Made by a program: the position numbers and the translations under genes. A stretch of 64,000 nucleotides of DNA, taken from contig OW203764.1 of assembly GCA_934045905.1 (NCBI GenBank), forward strand, positions 33,087,629 through 33,151,628, in the 5' to 3' direction. Numbering within the stretch: the stretch's first letter is position 1; each line of letters opens with the position of its first letter. The notes below the pieces were generated by a model. The model searched no databases. It was given only the letters and a program-made list of their open reading frames with translations, and was not told where the DNA came from. Source of the DNA: Leuctra nigra (lineage: Eukaryota; Arthropoda; Insecta; Plecoptera; Leuctridae). Below are positions 34,874 through 46,700 of this stretch, in pieces.

Positions 34874-35184
34874 GTTGCTTCTTGTGCAGATGACTTCATC
34901 TACATCTTCCGAATTGTGCTATCATAAAAACACTTGCACTTCTGACCCATCTGTGTCTGGAGGTCAAGTGGGTTTAGCCAAGCAAATGATAAGAAGATTG
35001 GTATGAATGTATATCATCATCGTGGGATTTCCAATTATTTGAAACTTGATGTAGAGCAGTTATTACGTGCTTACTAAGGTTTCAATCTAAACCTCAGAAG
35101 CAAAAGGACAATAATTCATTTTAATGATTCTTGGGGTGAGCTCAGAAACTAATACTTATATAGTATATTATATGAATAGTCCTT
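34874..35184. promoter_or_regulatory. Presumed upstream region of the protease gene
   Basis: About 310 bp separate the protease start codon from the MITE at 35193-35736. The promoter or 5' UTR should lie here, but I see no clear TATA box or initiator and claim none. Confidence 0.3.
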
Positions 35185-35192
35185 CATACAAT

Positions 35193-35736
35193 CAGCCCCC
35201 CCCCCCCACCCATTAAGCTACTTAGGCTATAGCCTAGGGGCCCCATCTATCTTCCAGGGGGCGCCGCGGCGTCAAATAAATGCCAAACTATGATAAAAAA
35301 AATGAAATCATAAACAAACTACCAACACGAAGTATTATGAAAATGTGGTATAACTTGTGTCAAGACAATTACTGTAGTATTTTTAATATAATGGGGTGGT
35401 ATGGAGATCCCCCCCCCCCCCCCACGCAAGAGGTAGGGTTCCTAACTTGAGGTATATTACAATGATTTAGATTGAAAAATACGCTTTTTCCTCGCCCCAG
35501 GTTCAATCAAAAAGTGTATAAATTCTAAACCCTGCGGGGCTTCTAATGCCTTCATTCTCTCTCACGGGTTAGCCATCCCAATTTAGGAAGTTTCTGTGAT
35601 TACAGCGTCGTTCAGTGATTTTAAGAGAAAAGAGAACAGAAATAGACAGGGTGCAATTGTTTCCTTTGGGGAGGGGGGGGGGGGGGCGTCTCATGTGAAT
35701 TAGCCTAGGGGCGCCAAACAGTTTAATCCGCCCCTG
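35193..35736. mobile_element. hAT-type MITE with CAGCCCCC / CGCCCCTG ends
   Basis: A perfect 8-bp target duplication CATACAAT flanks it at 35185-35192 and 35737-35744. Ends are CAGCCCCCC and its imperfect complement. Subterminal sequence includes GCCTAGGGGC on both sides, inverted. Several C/G homopolymers occur inside and no reading frame is meaningful. Confidence 0.9.
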
Positions 35737-35744
35737 CATACAAT

Positions 35745-37629
35745 CATATTTTTAATGGTGAGAAGTAAATTTAAAAACAAATACTTCAAAATAAACTATA
35801 TTATATTTTGTTGACTTTATAGAGTGTCATTTATCATTTCAAACGTGAGCAACGTAAAATCAAGAAAACAATGGCCTTAATTTTTATTTTGAGATTTGTT
35901 AAATTACAAAGCACATGTTACACAAAATCTCTTCCTATGAGAAAAAATAACATGGATATTCTGGATAATATTGACAAGTTTTCGTCTGAATTACTTCGCT
36001 TTTCTGCCTTTGGTTTTAATCAATTCAGGTACCTACAGCTGTCACCATTTGTAAATCGACACCATTGTGCTTTTGTAATGGACGTGTAGTGGTTACAAAA
36101 GTTACATTACAATTCAGTTTTAACAGTTTTGAGTGAGTATAATTCGGTGCTTTCAGACAAACATTATCAAGATTGGTAATGTTTCAGAGTCTTATCTTTA
36201 CAGCGCCTAGAGCTAAAGAAATAAATAAATAACAATTGCATTACCTACACGATAACACAGAAACTCCAAATCTAAAGATACAAGAAGGTAATCACGTCTG
36301 ACGAATGTATCTCTACGTCTTAACTAAGCGCCATCAGGCAGTCTGACGTATATATTAAGTAAAGCTAATACTCAAATCGTTCAGATAAAAAAAAATCTAA
36401 TATTTTGCTGTACCTGTCGTTGTAAAGTAATCGTGCATGCAAACCGATGAGCAAAAGAGAAAATTAAACACGTTAAAAATTTACCAACCAAACTATTCAC
36501 CAAACCACCCATCAAAATAAATTAACCACCGCAATGAATTAATGAAATTGTTCGACGATCCGCCATTTCTTGAGTAGTTGATTGCGGTTCATTCTTCTTT
36601 GGTTATTTTCAGGATCTTTTCTCCATTGTAGAGCTTTTTCAGAGCCATGTGAACGTAGTAGATGGTCTTGCAAATCTTAAACAAGACAAAGAAGATATTT
36701 AAGTAGCATTCAACACAACTAGGAAGAATATCGTCTTGATATAGATGGAACGTAGCATCAAAACAAGCTCCATCGACCCAGCCAAATTCAGTGGGATAAA
36801 CAATGTCATTGGTATATAATATCGTAATGTGAAATTGAGGGCACTTGAACAAAGACTGCTAATTCGAGTTTTCGGGCTGACCAGATGGCAGCACTTTCCA
36901 GTCGTCTATAACCACCATGACACTTAAGTGTCATGCGCCGTGACGCGGATTGGTTTGTTTACGTTGGTTTGGTGTCATGGTGTCATGGCGGAATCGAAGT
37001 GTCAGTGAAGGTGTAATAACTTGTGAGTTGTGTTGTTTACGTTATTACTTTGTTATTACTTCATTTTATTATTTCCACCAGATTCCTTACCATATTTGTG
37101 GTTCATTTTCGAAGATAATAAATACAGCATTTCTGTTCAAAATTACATTCTTAATATCAATAAAATTGGCGGCCGAAACCAAAACGATTCCATCTATAGC
37201 ACTTATACTTTCTCACACTAGAGTGTGCCCCCTTGGCTCGAAAACGCAATAACTGGGTGATATTGAACTGGGTGAATATCGTATGATGATGATAATGATT
37301 ATTAATAATGATGATTATTGATACTGATGATAATGATCATTGATAATGATGAACATGAGGTAGATGAAGATGATAATGATGATTGATGATGATGATTATG
37401 ATGATTAATCGTTAAAATACTAATATTAGAAATGAAGGATTTTTGAAATTTAAATTTGTCACAAAAACTCTTAAAAAATTCAGGGATTGTTCCACGGGCT
37501 CCGACTCAGGTGTCCCATGTCCGGTGTTCGACTCGAAGTGGATGGTTGGATCATAGAGTTCGATCAAGGATGCAGCCGTGGCGAGTCTTCTGATCAATAG
37601 CGATAATGTCTATTCGCCTATTGCTGTCA
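35745..37629. other. Intergenic between protease and odorant receptor
   Basis: No gene can be supported. A minus-strand open frame at 36852-36595 contains a hydrophobic stretch but matches no family I know. A (GAT)n-type imperfect microsatellite covers about 37282-37405. Confidence 0.45.
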
Positions 37630-37734
37630 TCAAGCCCGACTCCATGAACTTCCTCGGCTACCTCCCATCCCAACCCTTCTGTACTGTACTGTTCTGTACT
37701 GTACTTCGGTTACAGTTCTGTATGATGTACTCAC

Positions 37735-40700
37735 AGCTCTGAATGTGGTTCGCGACAGAGGAATGCCTCCAGCGCGCACTTGCAACTGCTTCTGCATCAT
37801 CAGCATCCTCAGAGCATGTTGGAACTTGTTGCTCGTCTCCAGCCAATCACAGGCGTAGGCGGCAGACAGCACATTCAGGCTCTGCAAGTCAGATCATTTC
37901 ACATGATGTATTTCAATGAAGATACGCTAATTACAAAGAGGGAGAGGAGAAAACTTTATTGGAAAACACTGCCATTCAACAATGGTTGCCACATGGACAC
38001 AGTATAATATAAAATAGAAATTATGTATTTTGTAAGAAACTAAACATAACATTTTCATAATAATTACATTGAAAATGACATAACTCTATCTTACAAGTGA
38101 AAAATTATAAAACTGTATGTTGACTGTACTGTACTGTAATAGACAGTAACTGTAACTGTACTGTATTAAGTTCAGAATTTCGGAAAAACCCACTAACTCA
38201 AATTTTTGGAACATTGAGTTAGTAGAGTCATAAAATGCCCTATTTAGTCGATTCTGTATCTGTCAAAAAATCATAGCAGTATTAAAAAAATGCTTCACAG
38301 TATTACATTTTTTTCTAACTACAAACAAACTAAATAAAATCGTCAGGAAACTTTAAGAACATGTTGGTGATTTTCTATTATTCTTTGTTATATTTTATTT
38401 TACCATTGTTTGACTTTTACTGAACTTTTATTGAATGTTCAATAAGACATAAAGGATATTTTCATGGCGAAGTAAGTACGTTATTGTTTCAGGAATCTGA
38501 AGGCAACCATTTCATCAATACTTTGCTCCGAAAGGCTAGCCCAATTGTTCTTTATGCTGAGTCCACATAGACCGTTTGTGCGTTTTTCGTTTTCCGTTGT
38601 TATTCTTATAGCCAATCACAAGTCCAGAAAACACTCACGGCAGACTTTTGATAACGGAAAACGCAAAACGCAAAAACGGGTTTGACGTTTGCTCCCCTTT
38701 TTACACTATAATTTGTCAATAATTAACTGATGCATTAATTGGTTGAATGCGGTGAAAGGCTTACCTCATCCGTAAGGTTCTGCCCGTACCAACAAAACAA
38801 AAAGAATTCGAAGATGCTGATCGAGAGCAGAGCGAGGACAATCATGACTTTCATGTCCAGAGATTCCGCCTGCAGAAATACCACAACATTACAAGAGTTC
38901 GTCAAGAGCAATAGCAAGATGTACAACAGCTGCATTGGTCAAGCTGCACTTGCAGCAAGAATTATGGCGGCGAATGGTGAAGAAATGTGTATTGAGTCAA
39001 AATAGTTCAAGTGTTTTTTAAGAAATTATTAATTTTATCGGTCTTATTCTCTTCGAAGTAGAGGTGAGCTTGGCTTGAGGCGGCTCGTGCAGGCGCGACA
39101 AACATAATATGTAAATAATATCATTTTTAGGAGATCAAAGATCTCAAAGAACAAGTGCGGTATCTCGAAGGGCTGCGTGTGTGTCAAGTCCAATGATGAA
39201 ACGGTCCTTATCAGGGCCACCAGCACACACCTCGGAACAGCCGTCATGACCACTGCCTTGCTAACAAGTCCAATGATCTTCATACGCACCAGTGTCGTGG
39301 AGTAGAGCGCCGCCCAGCCCAGCAACAGGTTCGTCATCATCTGCGCCATCAACATGTGCTTGAAGATCATGTTCAAATCCCCCGTCACCCTGCCAACCAG
39401 ATTATTATTATCAAAAGTTCAGAACATCGATCTTTCTGCAGTTCAAGTTTAGTTTTTAAGAAATGAAGGGTACAGGGGAAGAACGTTATAAGTCACATTC
39501 GGAGGAAACTTAGATAAACGAAGTTTTATGTTGAAACTTGTATCTATCTTCCATACAAATTGATATTTAAATTGCGTTTTTCAAGACGTTTTGGCAATAT
39601 TTTCTAAAAACCAATGGTATATTCTGAAAGCTCATAAAAATCACTGCAAGATTACACCTTAATTAAACTGATTTTTTCAAAAAGTGTACTTTGTACCCTT
39701 CAAATTGGAACGAGAGAAGGCATAATTTTCATTGGTAATCTTACGGAATTACCTGTTTTAAATCAGACTATTCCTAATGTTAAATGTAGTAGGTAGCCCA
39801 GGCGATTTTTGATATAATTGTTCTTATGAAAAACTATTACACGTTCCCTATACATGCAACGCAGGAAGGTATAAAATGAGTGATCTTCAAAAATAAAATG
39901 CATAAATAATATTTTTTAGATTGGAGAAAACCTCGAAAATACAGGATAATATACAAAACACAAGCCACTTGATAATTGATTCACTCACTTGATTAATAAT
40001 TGATGAGTCTGCACACAGGATATCAACGACTGCTCCATTTCAAAATCAAAGCGTTGTTTTGCCAAGTCTTTGCCCTTGGAGTCTTTGAAGTCTTCTTTGC
40101 TCACAACTTGGAATTCTGTTGTCGTCACTTCCATATCAGCTTGCAAAGTGCTGACGGTGCTGTACGACCCCAGTTTATTGACAGGAGCAACCAAATCAAT
40201 GTAGGAAATATATTCTCGTCCCACATCAGGCATGGTGCTTGCAGCTGGCACGGATCTGTCGGGGATGTACGACCCAGGCAAGCTGTCAGCAGCAGTCAAG
40301 TCAGTGCAGGAGATGTCGTCTTCGCCCACGGACATCGCCACTGGACTTGCAGTTGCAAAGTCCGACTTCAGTTGTGACTTCAGCTTTCCATTGACTTGCT
40401 CTCGCACGTTCACGAGTTTGCATCTTAAAGGGGATGAAACACATTATTAGTAACTTTATTTCAGTAGTCATGATAAATGTTTCCTACTCATGTTCTAAAT
40501 GTCTCATCGATAACTGCTACCTTGACGCGGTGGTGGCGCTTAAGGGGCCAACTCACATTACGAGTTGGTCCCAACTATAACTATAAGTGCAGTTCTGGGT
40601 CGACTTAGTCCCATGCCCTACCCAAATTTGCGGGCCCCTCGGGCCGGCCTCCTCCCTCGAGATGGTGATCCCCCTGAAACCGGGCCCCACCGGCCCAAAG

Positions 40701-43700
40701 CCCCCCCCCCCCCGGGCTGTCACCATTCTAGACTGACTTTCCCACCTGATTCAGACTCCCCCGGGTCGGACCCGATAGGTCTACCCCTCCCTAGAGAGCC
40801 TATATACTGGGGGAAGAGAGTGGCCAACTCGTGGGCGCCATCTTGTTGTACTCAAGTCATGGGCACCTGTCAAGGTCGTCAAAGTCTCTGGCTCTCTAGC
40901 CACAGCCAGCTACTTGCCCACTGTTTGAGTGAAGCAAGATGGCGGCTCCCATAAAACGGCGCACCCATTGGTTAATTCTTCAACCAATAGAAAACAGTCA
41001 CCCAGTTGGCCACTCTCTTCCCCAGTATATAGGCTCTCTACCCCTCCCCATGTCCTCCCTAGTATTCAACCAAGTTAACAAAATCTTAATAATGTGCGTA
41101 AAATGACCTCGCTGTCGAAGTGCCGTTAAACACTATTATATGCCACTACTGCACGAAATGGAATTTCGAAAAGAAAATTATGAAATTAAATTAAAATTAC
41201 ATTTTTAAATGAGGGGTAGATTTAGCGGCAGCAGTTTGTCTACCAACTTCAACGTTATTAATTTCTATATCTCAGAGGTAAATTGCCCTTTACAATGATC
41301 CTTGAGATGAGTTCAATAACCAGTACTTCTGCCTTCATCCAATCATTGTAATAGTGTCATTAGTCATTGTGTAAGAGAATACTTCAATATAACTGTATTT
41401 GTTGACATCAGTAAAATTGAAGTTGATAGAGCTTGATGACATCATTCCAAAAGTGTCCGAATAAAAATCTAGAAAATTGACATCTGGCCTTCTACCTCTG
41501 AGATAAAGATTTGTTCATGGAAGATATCGTTTGATTTTCATTACATTCAAATTCATCCAATATGTAGGATTTAGGATGTAGCCGTGACCCAGATTCCATA
41601 AGGAATGGAATTGGGAAACGTTCTAGAATACGCCTCCTAAATTAAAGTTGATATTTTAGTGAAAATATGCACTTTCCCGGTATATCCTGTGACCATTAAT
41701 AGTTGGGTAGAGGAAGCATTGAACTATCCCTCCACTGTGCGGGTTGAAGCAAACATATCGAAACACCTGTCATGTAACATGTGCATATCCAGAGGTTTCA
41801 AGGTATTTAGTTTAGTTGTTTATGTTGATAAATACTGATAATAAACCCAGCCGAGATGTTTGGCTCAAGTTTATCCCGTCGTGCTCACTCTACCCAACTA
41901 TATAAGCTCCACAGCCTTCTCAACAGTCACTTCGTTCTCTGGGGGCGTTCGCTACATTGAAGTACATTTTATTGCCACCCCGCCGGTAGTAGCGCTTCGT
42001 CGACAGGCAGCTACCCATATAGAACGAAGTAATTGTCGAGAAGGCTGTGATGAGCTTGAAGGGTATAACAGAGCACTGCTTCCCGCAAGAGCTTGAGCTG
42101 CAGTCCCACGTGGATGAGCAGCACGACCAGCAACACGTTGGCCACGTGGATGAGAGTGATGTCGAAGATGCTGGCCACGGACATGAAGGCCAGACAGAGC
42201 TCGAGTATAACAGAGCACTGCTTCCCGCAAGAGCTTGAGCTGCAGTCCCACGTGGATGAGCAGCACGACCAGCAACACGTTGGCCACGTGGATAAGGGGG
42301 ATGTCGAAGATGCTGGCCACGGACATGAAGGCCAGACAGAGCTCGAGTATAACAGAGCACTGCTTACCGCAAGAGCTTGAGCTGCAGTCCCACGTGGATC
42401 AGCAGCACGACCAGCAACACGTTGGCCACGTGGATGAGAGTGATGTCGAAGATGCTGGCCACGGACATGAAGGCCAGACAGAGCTCGAGTATAACAGAGC
42501 ACTGCTTACCGCAAGAGCTTGAGCTGCAGTCCCACGTGGATGAGCAACACGACCAGCAACACGTTGGCCACGTGGATGAGAGTGATGTCGAAGATGCTGG
42601 CCACGGACATGAAGGCCAGACAGAGCTTGAAGGGTATAACAGAGCACTGCTTACCGCAAGAGCTTGAGCTGCAGTCCCACGTGGATGAGCAACACGACCA
42701 GCAACACGTTGGCCACGTGGATGAGAGTGATGTCGAAGATGCTGGCCACGGACATGAAGGCCAGACAGAGCTCGAGTATAACAGAGCACTGCTTACCGCA
42801 AGAGCTTGAGCTGCAGTCCCACGTGGATGAGCAGCACGACCAGCAACACGTTGGCCACGTGGATGAGAGTGATGTCGAAGATGCTGGCCACGGCCATGAA
42901 GGGCAGACAGAGCTCGAGTATAACAGAGCACTGCTTACCGCAAGAGCTTGAGCTGCAGTCCCACGTGGATGAGCAACACGACCAGCAACACGTTGGCCAC
43001 GTGGATGAGAGTGATGTCGAAGATGCTGGCCACGGACATGAAGGCCAGACAGAGCTCGAGTATAACAGAGCACTGCTTACCGCAAGAGCTTGAGCTGCAG
43101 TCCCACGTGGATGAGCAACACGACCAGCAACACGTTGGCCACGTGGATGAGAGTGATGTCGAAGATGCTGGCCACGGCCATGAAGGCCAGACAGAGCACT
43201 GCTTACCGCAAGTGCTTGAGCTGCAGTCCCACGTGGATCAGCAACACGACCAGCAACACGTTGGCCACGTGGATGAGAGTGATGTCGAAGATGCTGGCCA
43301 CGGACATGAAGGCCAGACAGAGCTCGAGTATAACAGAGCACTGCTTACCGCAAGAGCTTGAGCTGCAGTCCCACGTGGATGAGCAACACGACCAGCAACA
43401 CGTTGGCCACGTGGATGAGAGTGATGTCGAAGATGCTGGCAACGGACATGAAGGCCAGACAGAGCTCGAGTATAACAGAGCACTGCTTACCGCAAGAGCT
43501 TGAGCTGCAGTCCCACGTGGATGAGCAACACGACCAGCAACACGTTGGCCACGTGGATGAGAGTGATGTCGAAGATGCTGGCCACGGACATGAAGGCCAG
43601 ACAGAGATCGAAGATCACCGGCTGGTAGATGTTCACGGGGAACCAGCGTCTGCGCACAAGTAGTAACTGGATTATACCAAAATACCTTGATCACAGTTGA

Positions 43701-46700
43701 ACTCGATCACATTCAGTTCACACTGGGTTTCAAATGCGATTGAGATTTCAACTGCAGTTGAACTCGATCACATTCAGTTCACACTGGGTTTCAACTACGA
43801 TATCGTAGTTGAACAACGTATTAGAGGAAGGACTGTTCATTTATAATTAATAAGTAGGTAGGTTATTAGTGAAGTATAATAGTCATGAATTACGTAAATT
43901 TGTAAAGATCATCACGAAAAAGAATGATAAATACACTTTTCAGAAAAAATTAACATTTTCATTCATAAAATATCAAATTGAATATCTGCTGCGGCAGATC
44001 AACTATATCAGCAATTACTAGTTTTATTTTATGTGTTTTAGACTCTCTTGACAACCGCAATACTTCATTAGGTGTTTTTTTTTACGATTTCACAAAAGCG
44101 TTTGACATGGTTAACCACAACAGATTATTAAATAAACTACAACATTTTGGCATAAATGGAGAAGCCCATAATTGGTAAAAATCCTATTTGACAAATAGAC
44201 TTCAGGTAATCAAGTTAACAAGCAGTAGTGGACCGCTATATTCCAGCGAAGTAGTAATAAATATTGGTGTTCCTCAGGGATCGATAATAGCGCCATTGTT
44301 ATTTATTTTATATACGAACGACCTATCCACATGTGAAAACAAAGGTAACTTCACTTTGTATGCAGATGATACAACCAAAGATACAACCCATTTTTTGAAT
44401 TGTGAGTCAACTCGCTCCACTGCTAGGGAGCATTTTGCATATAACAATAGTGCCACAAAGCAATTAGCAGATTGGGTAGAGGAGAATGGTTTGTGTTTGA
44501 ATTTTACTAAATCAGTAGTTATTCAGTTTAATCCTAGTGCCAGGCTTGAAAGAATTAGCAGCCCACTAATTTATTTAAATGGACGAAGTTTGAAGGTTCA
44601 AAATACTACTAGATTTTTAGGAATAACTGTCGACAACAAATTAAATTGGAATGAACATATTTTTGAAGTTTCTTCAAAGGTGTCTTCTGGCTGTTATTTA
44701 GTTAGGAGAATTATGGAAATATGTAATTTTAGTACTGCAAAGTTAGTTTACTTCTCATATATTCATTCAAGAATTTCATATTGTATTTTACTTTGGGGGT
44801 TTTCATGTAAAAGCCGCAGAATTTTTATGTTTCAAAAAAGAGCAGTACGATTTTTAGCCAATGCTAGTTATGATCCTTGTACACCAGGATTTTATTATAA
44901 AGACTCATGCAGACTCTTTTCATTCGTTTTAAAATTATGACACTGCCATGCATTTACATTCTTAGCGCAATCATGTTTGTTGTTGAGAATAGGTACCTAT
45001 TAACCATGAATAATGAAGTACATGGTTACAAACAATACCAAACAAAACAATGATTTTCATTTGAGTAAATCTATAACATCAATAAGTGCCCAAAACAGGT
45101 GGGTGTTACATTTTATAATAAATTGAGTGCAGTGCTCAAGTCCAAGCTGGATTATAACCGTTTGTACATTTTTAACGCTTGTTTGAAAGATTTTTTAATA
45201 ACTAATTGCTTTTATTCCATTGACGAATTCTTGCAGAATTCTATTTAATATAACAACTCAAATTGTAAATTGAGTTATGTACCTATGTATTATTGACATT
45301 GTCTAATTCACATGTATGTGACCAATCTGGACAAATAAAAATTGAATTGAATTGAATTGAATACGTCATGTGACATTTTGTCTGGAAAAGTTATGTGTGA
45401 CGTATGTGAGCCCGGTGATGTCATTTCTAAGTCCACAATGGTGAATACTTTGTTGCCATGGAAATGCTGAAATGCTGAGCCTATGACGTCAATGCCGATA
45501 TTACTGTTTTAAAACAAGCATTTTAAAATTCGGAGATTTCTGTCTATCTTTCTGTATCAATTACTTGAAAACTGTTCATCCCAAAGTAAATATGTGTTTT
45601 TTCTACATCCTTGATACGTATACTTTCACTATTTCACGTTATTCTTCCATTCGATAACTAGAGAGAGTTCCCTATGCCAACATTTGTAAATTCATTTTTT
45701 AAATTAAGTAGGAAAAAGAATGTAGTAGATAATTGGGAAATAAAAGTATCGAATTATATAATTAATAATAACATGATGGTGCATAAATAATTGTTAATAC
45801 CTAAGCCTAAAATAAATATTTTATACCATTTCTGCCACCATTTGTAAAATTAAAATGTGTAAGAATTCCCTCTTAATAACCTGAACGTGATGGTTCTCGT
45901 CCTCAACCCCTTGGGCACCCTCGCCAGCGTGACGACTGTGAGCAGCAACACCGAGCCGACGAACGACGACCGCGTCATCCTGTGACACACTCTATCGGCC
46001 TTGACCAGATCCTCATCTCCCTCTGCCGGTCCACTGAGCTTCTCCAGCGCCTCGATCACCTGCTGCAACCTCTCCCGGTGTCTGAAATAATATTACATAA
46101 TGTTTGAAATAGTATGCTCTCGCTACTTGATTTTATGAATCCTTTGCATTTAGTTCAATATTGTAAGAAGCTCACATTGGGAGCAATTTCTTTGTAACTT
46201 AACTCGGAATCTTTATTTTATATGAGGCATGTTCCTTTATCTCATAAACTATTTGTCAGAGAGCCCATGTTTTACAGTTGTGTTCAAAAATCATAATTTT
46301 AGTTCTGATTTAGAATATTTATATTTATTTTCTAAGATAATTCCATTATTCTACATTATACAATAAATAAAACGTATGGAAGTATGACACATTTATAAAT
46401 GTGTCATACTTACCTACAAAGTTGTATAAATACAACTTAATTTTTTTGGTCAAACACACAATTTAAAAAAAAATGATGAACTTGCATGTACTAAACTAAT
46501 TAAACCTTGTATATTATGATATCAAACAATTGAAAATCACTATGCACCGAGAAAAAGTTACACAAGGTTGCCAAATTTAACCTAGGCAGTATAGGGGCTA
46601 CCCATGGTACAATGATCTTCTTCTCGTTAAGGGCTTCACATGGTACAATGATCTTCTCGTCAAGGGCTACACATGGTACAATGATCTTCTCGTCAAGGAC

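Noticed and set aside
36595..36852. Minus-strand frame as the last odorant receptor exon or a separate gene
   Set aside because: It has a hydrophobic stretch (CYLNIFFVLFKICKTI), but no acceptor gives the required phase without a stop, and no family is recognised.
42011..43694. Many overlapping 80-180-residue reading frames on both strands
   Set aside because: They are by-products of the 142-bp array: the same peptide (CLAFMSVASIF...) is read in three frames. Only the 43649-43491 segment is exon sequence.
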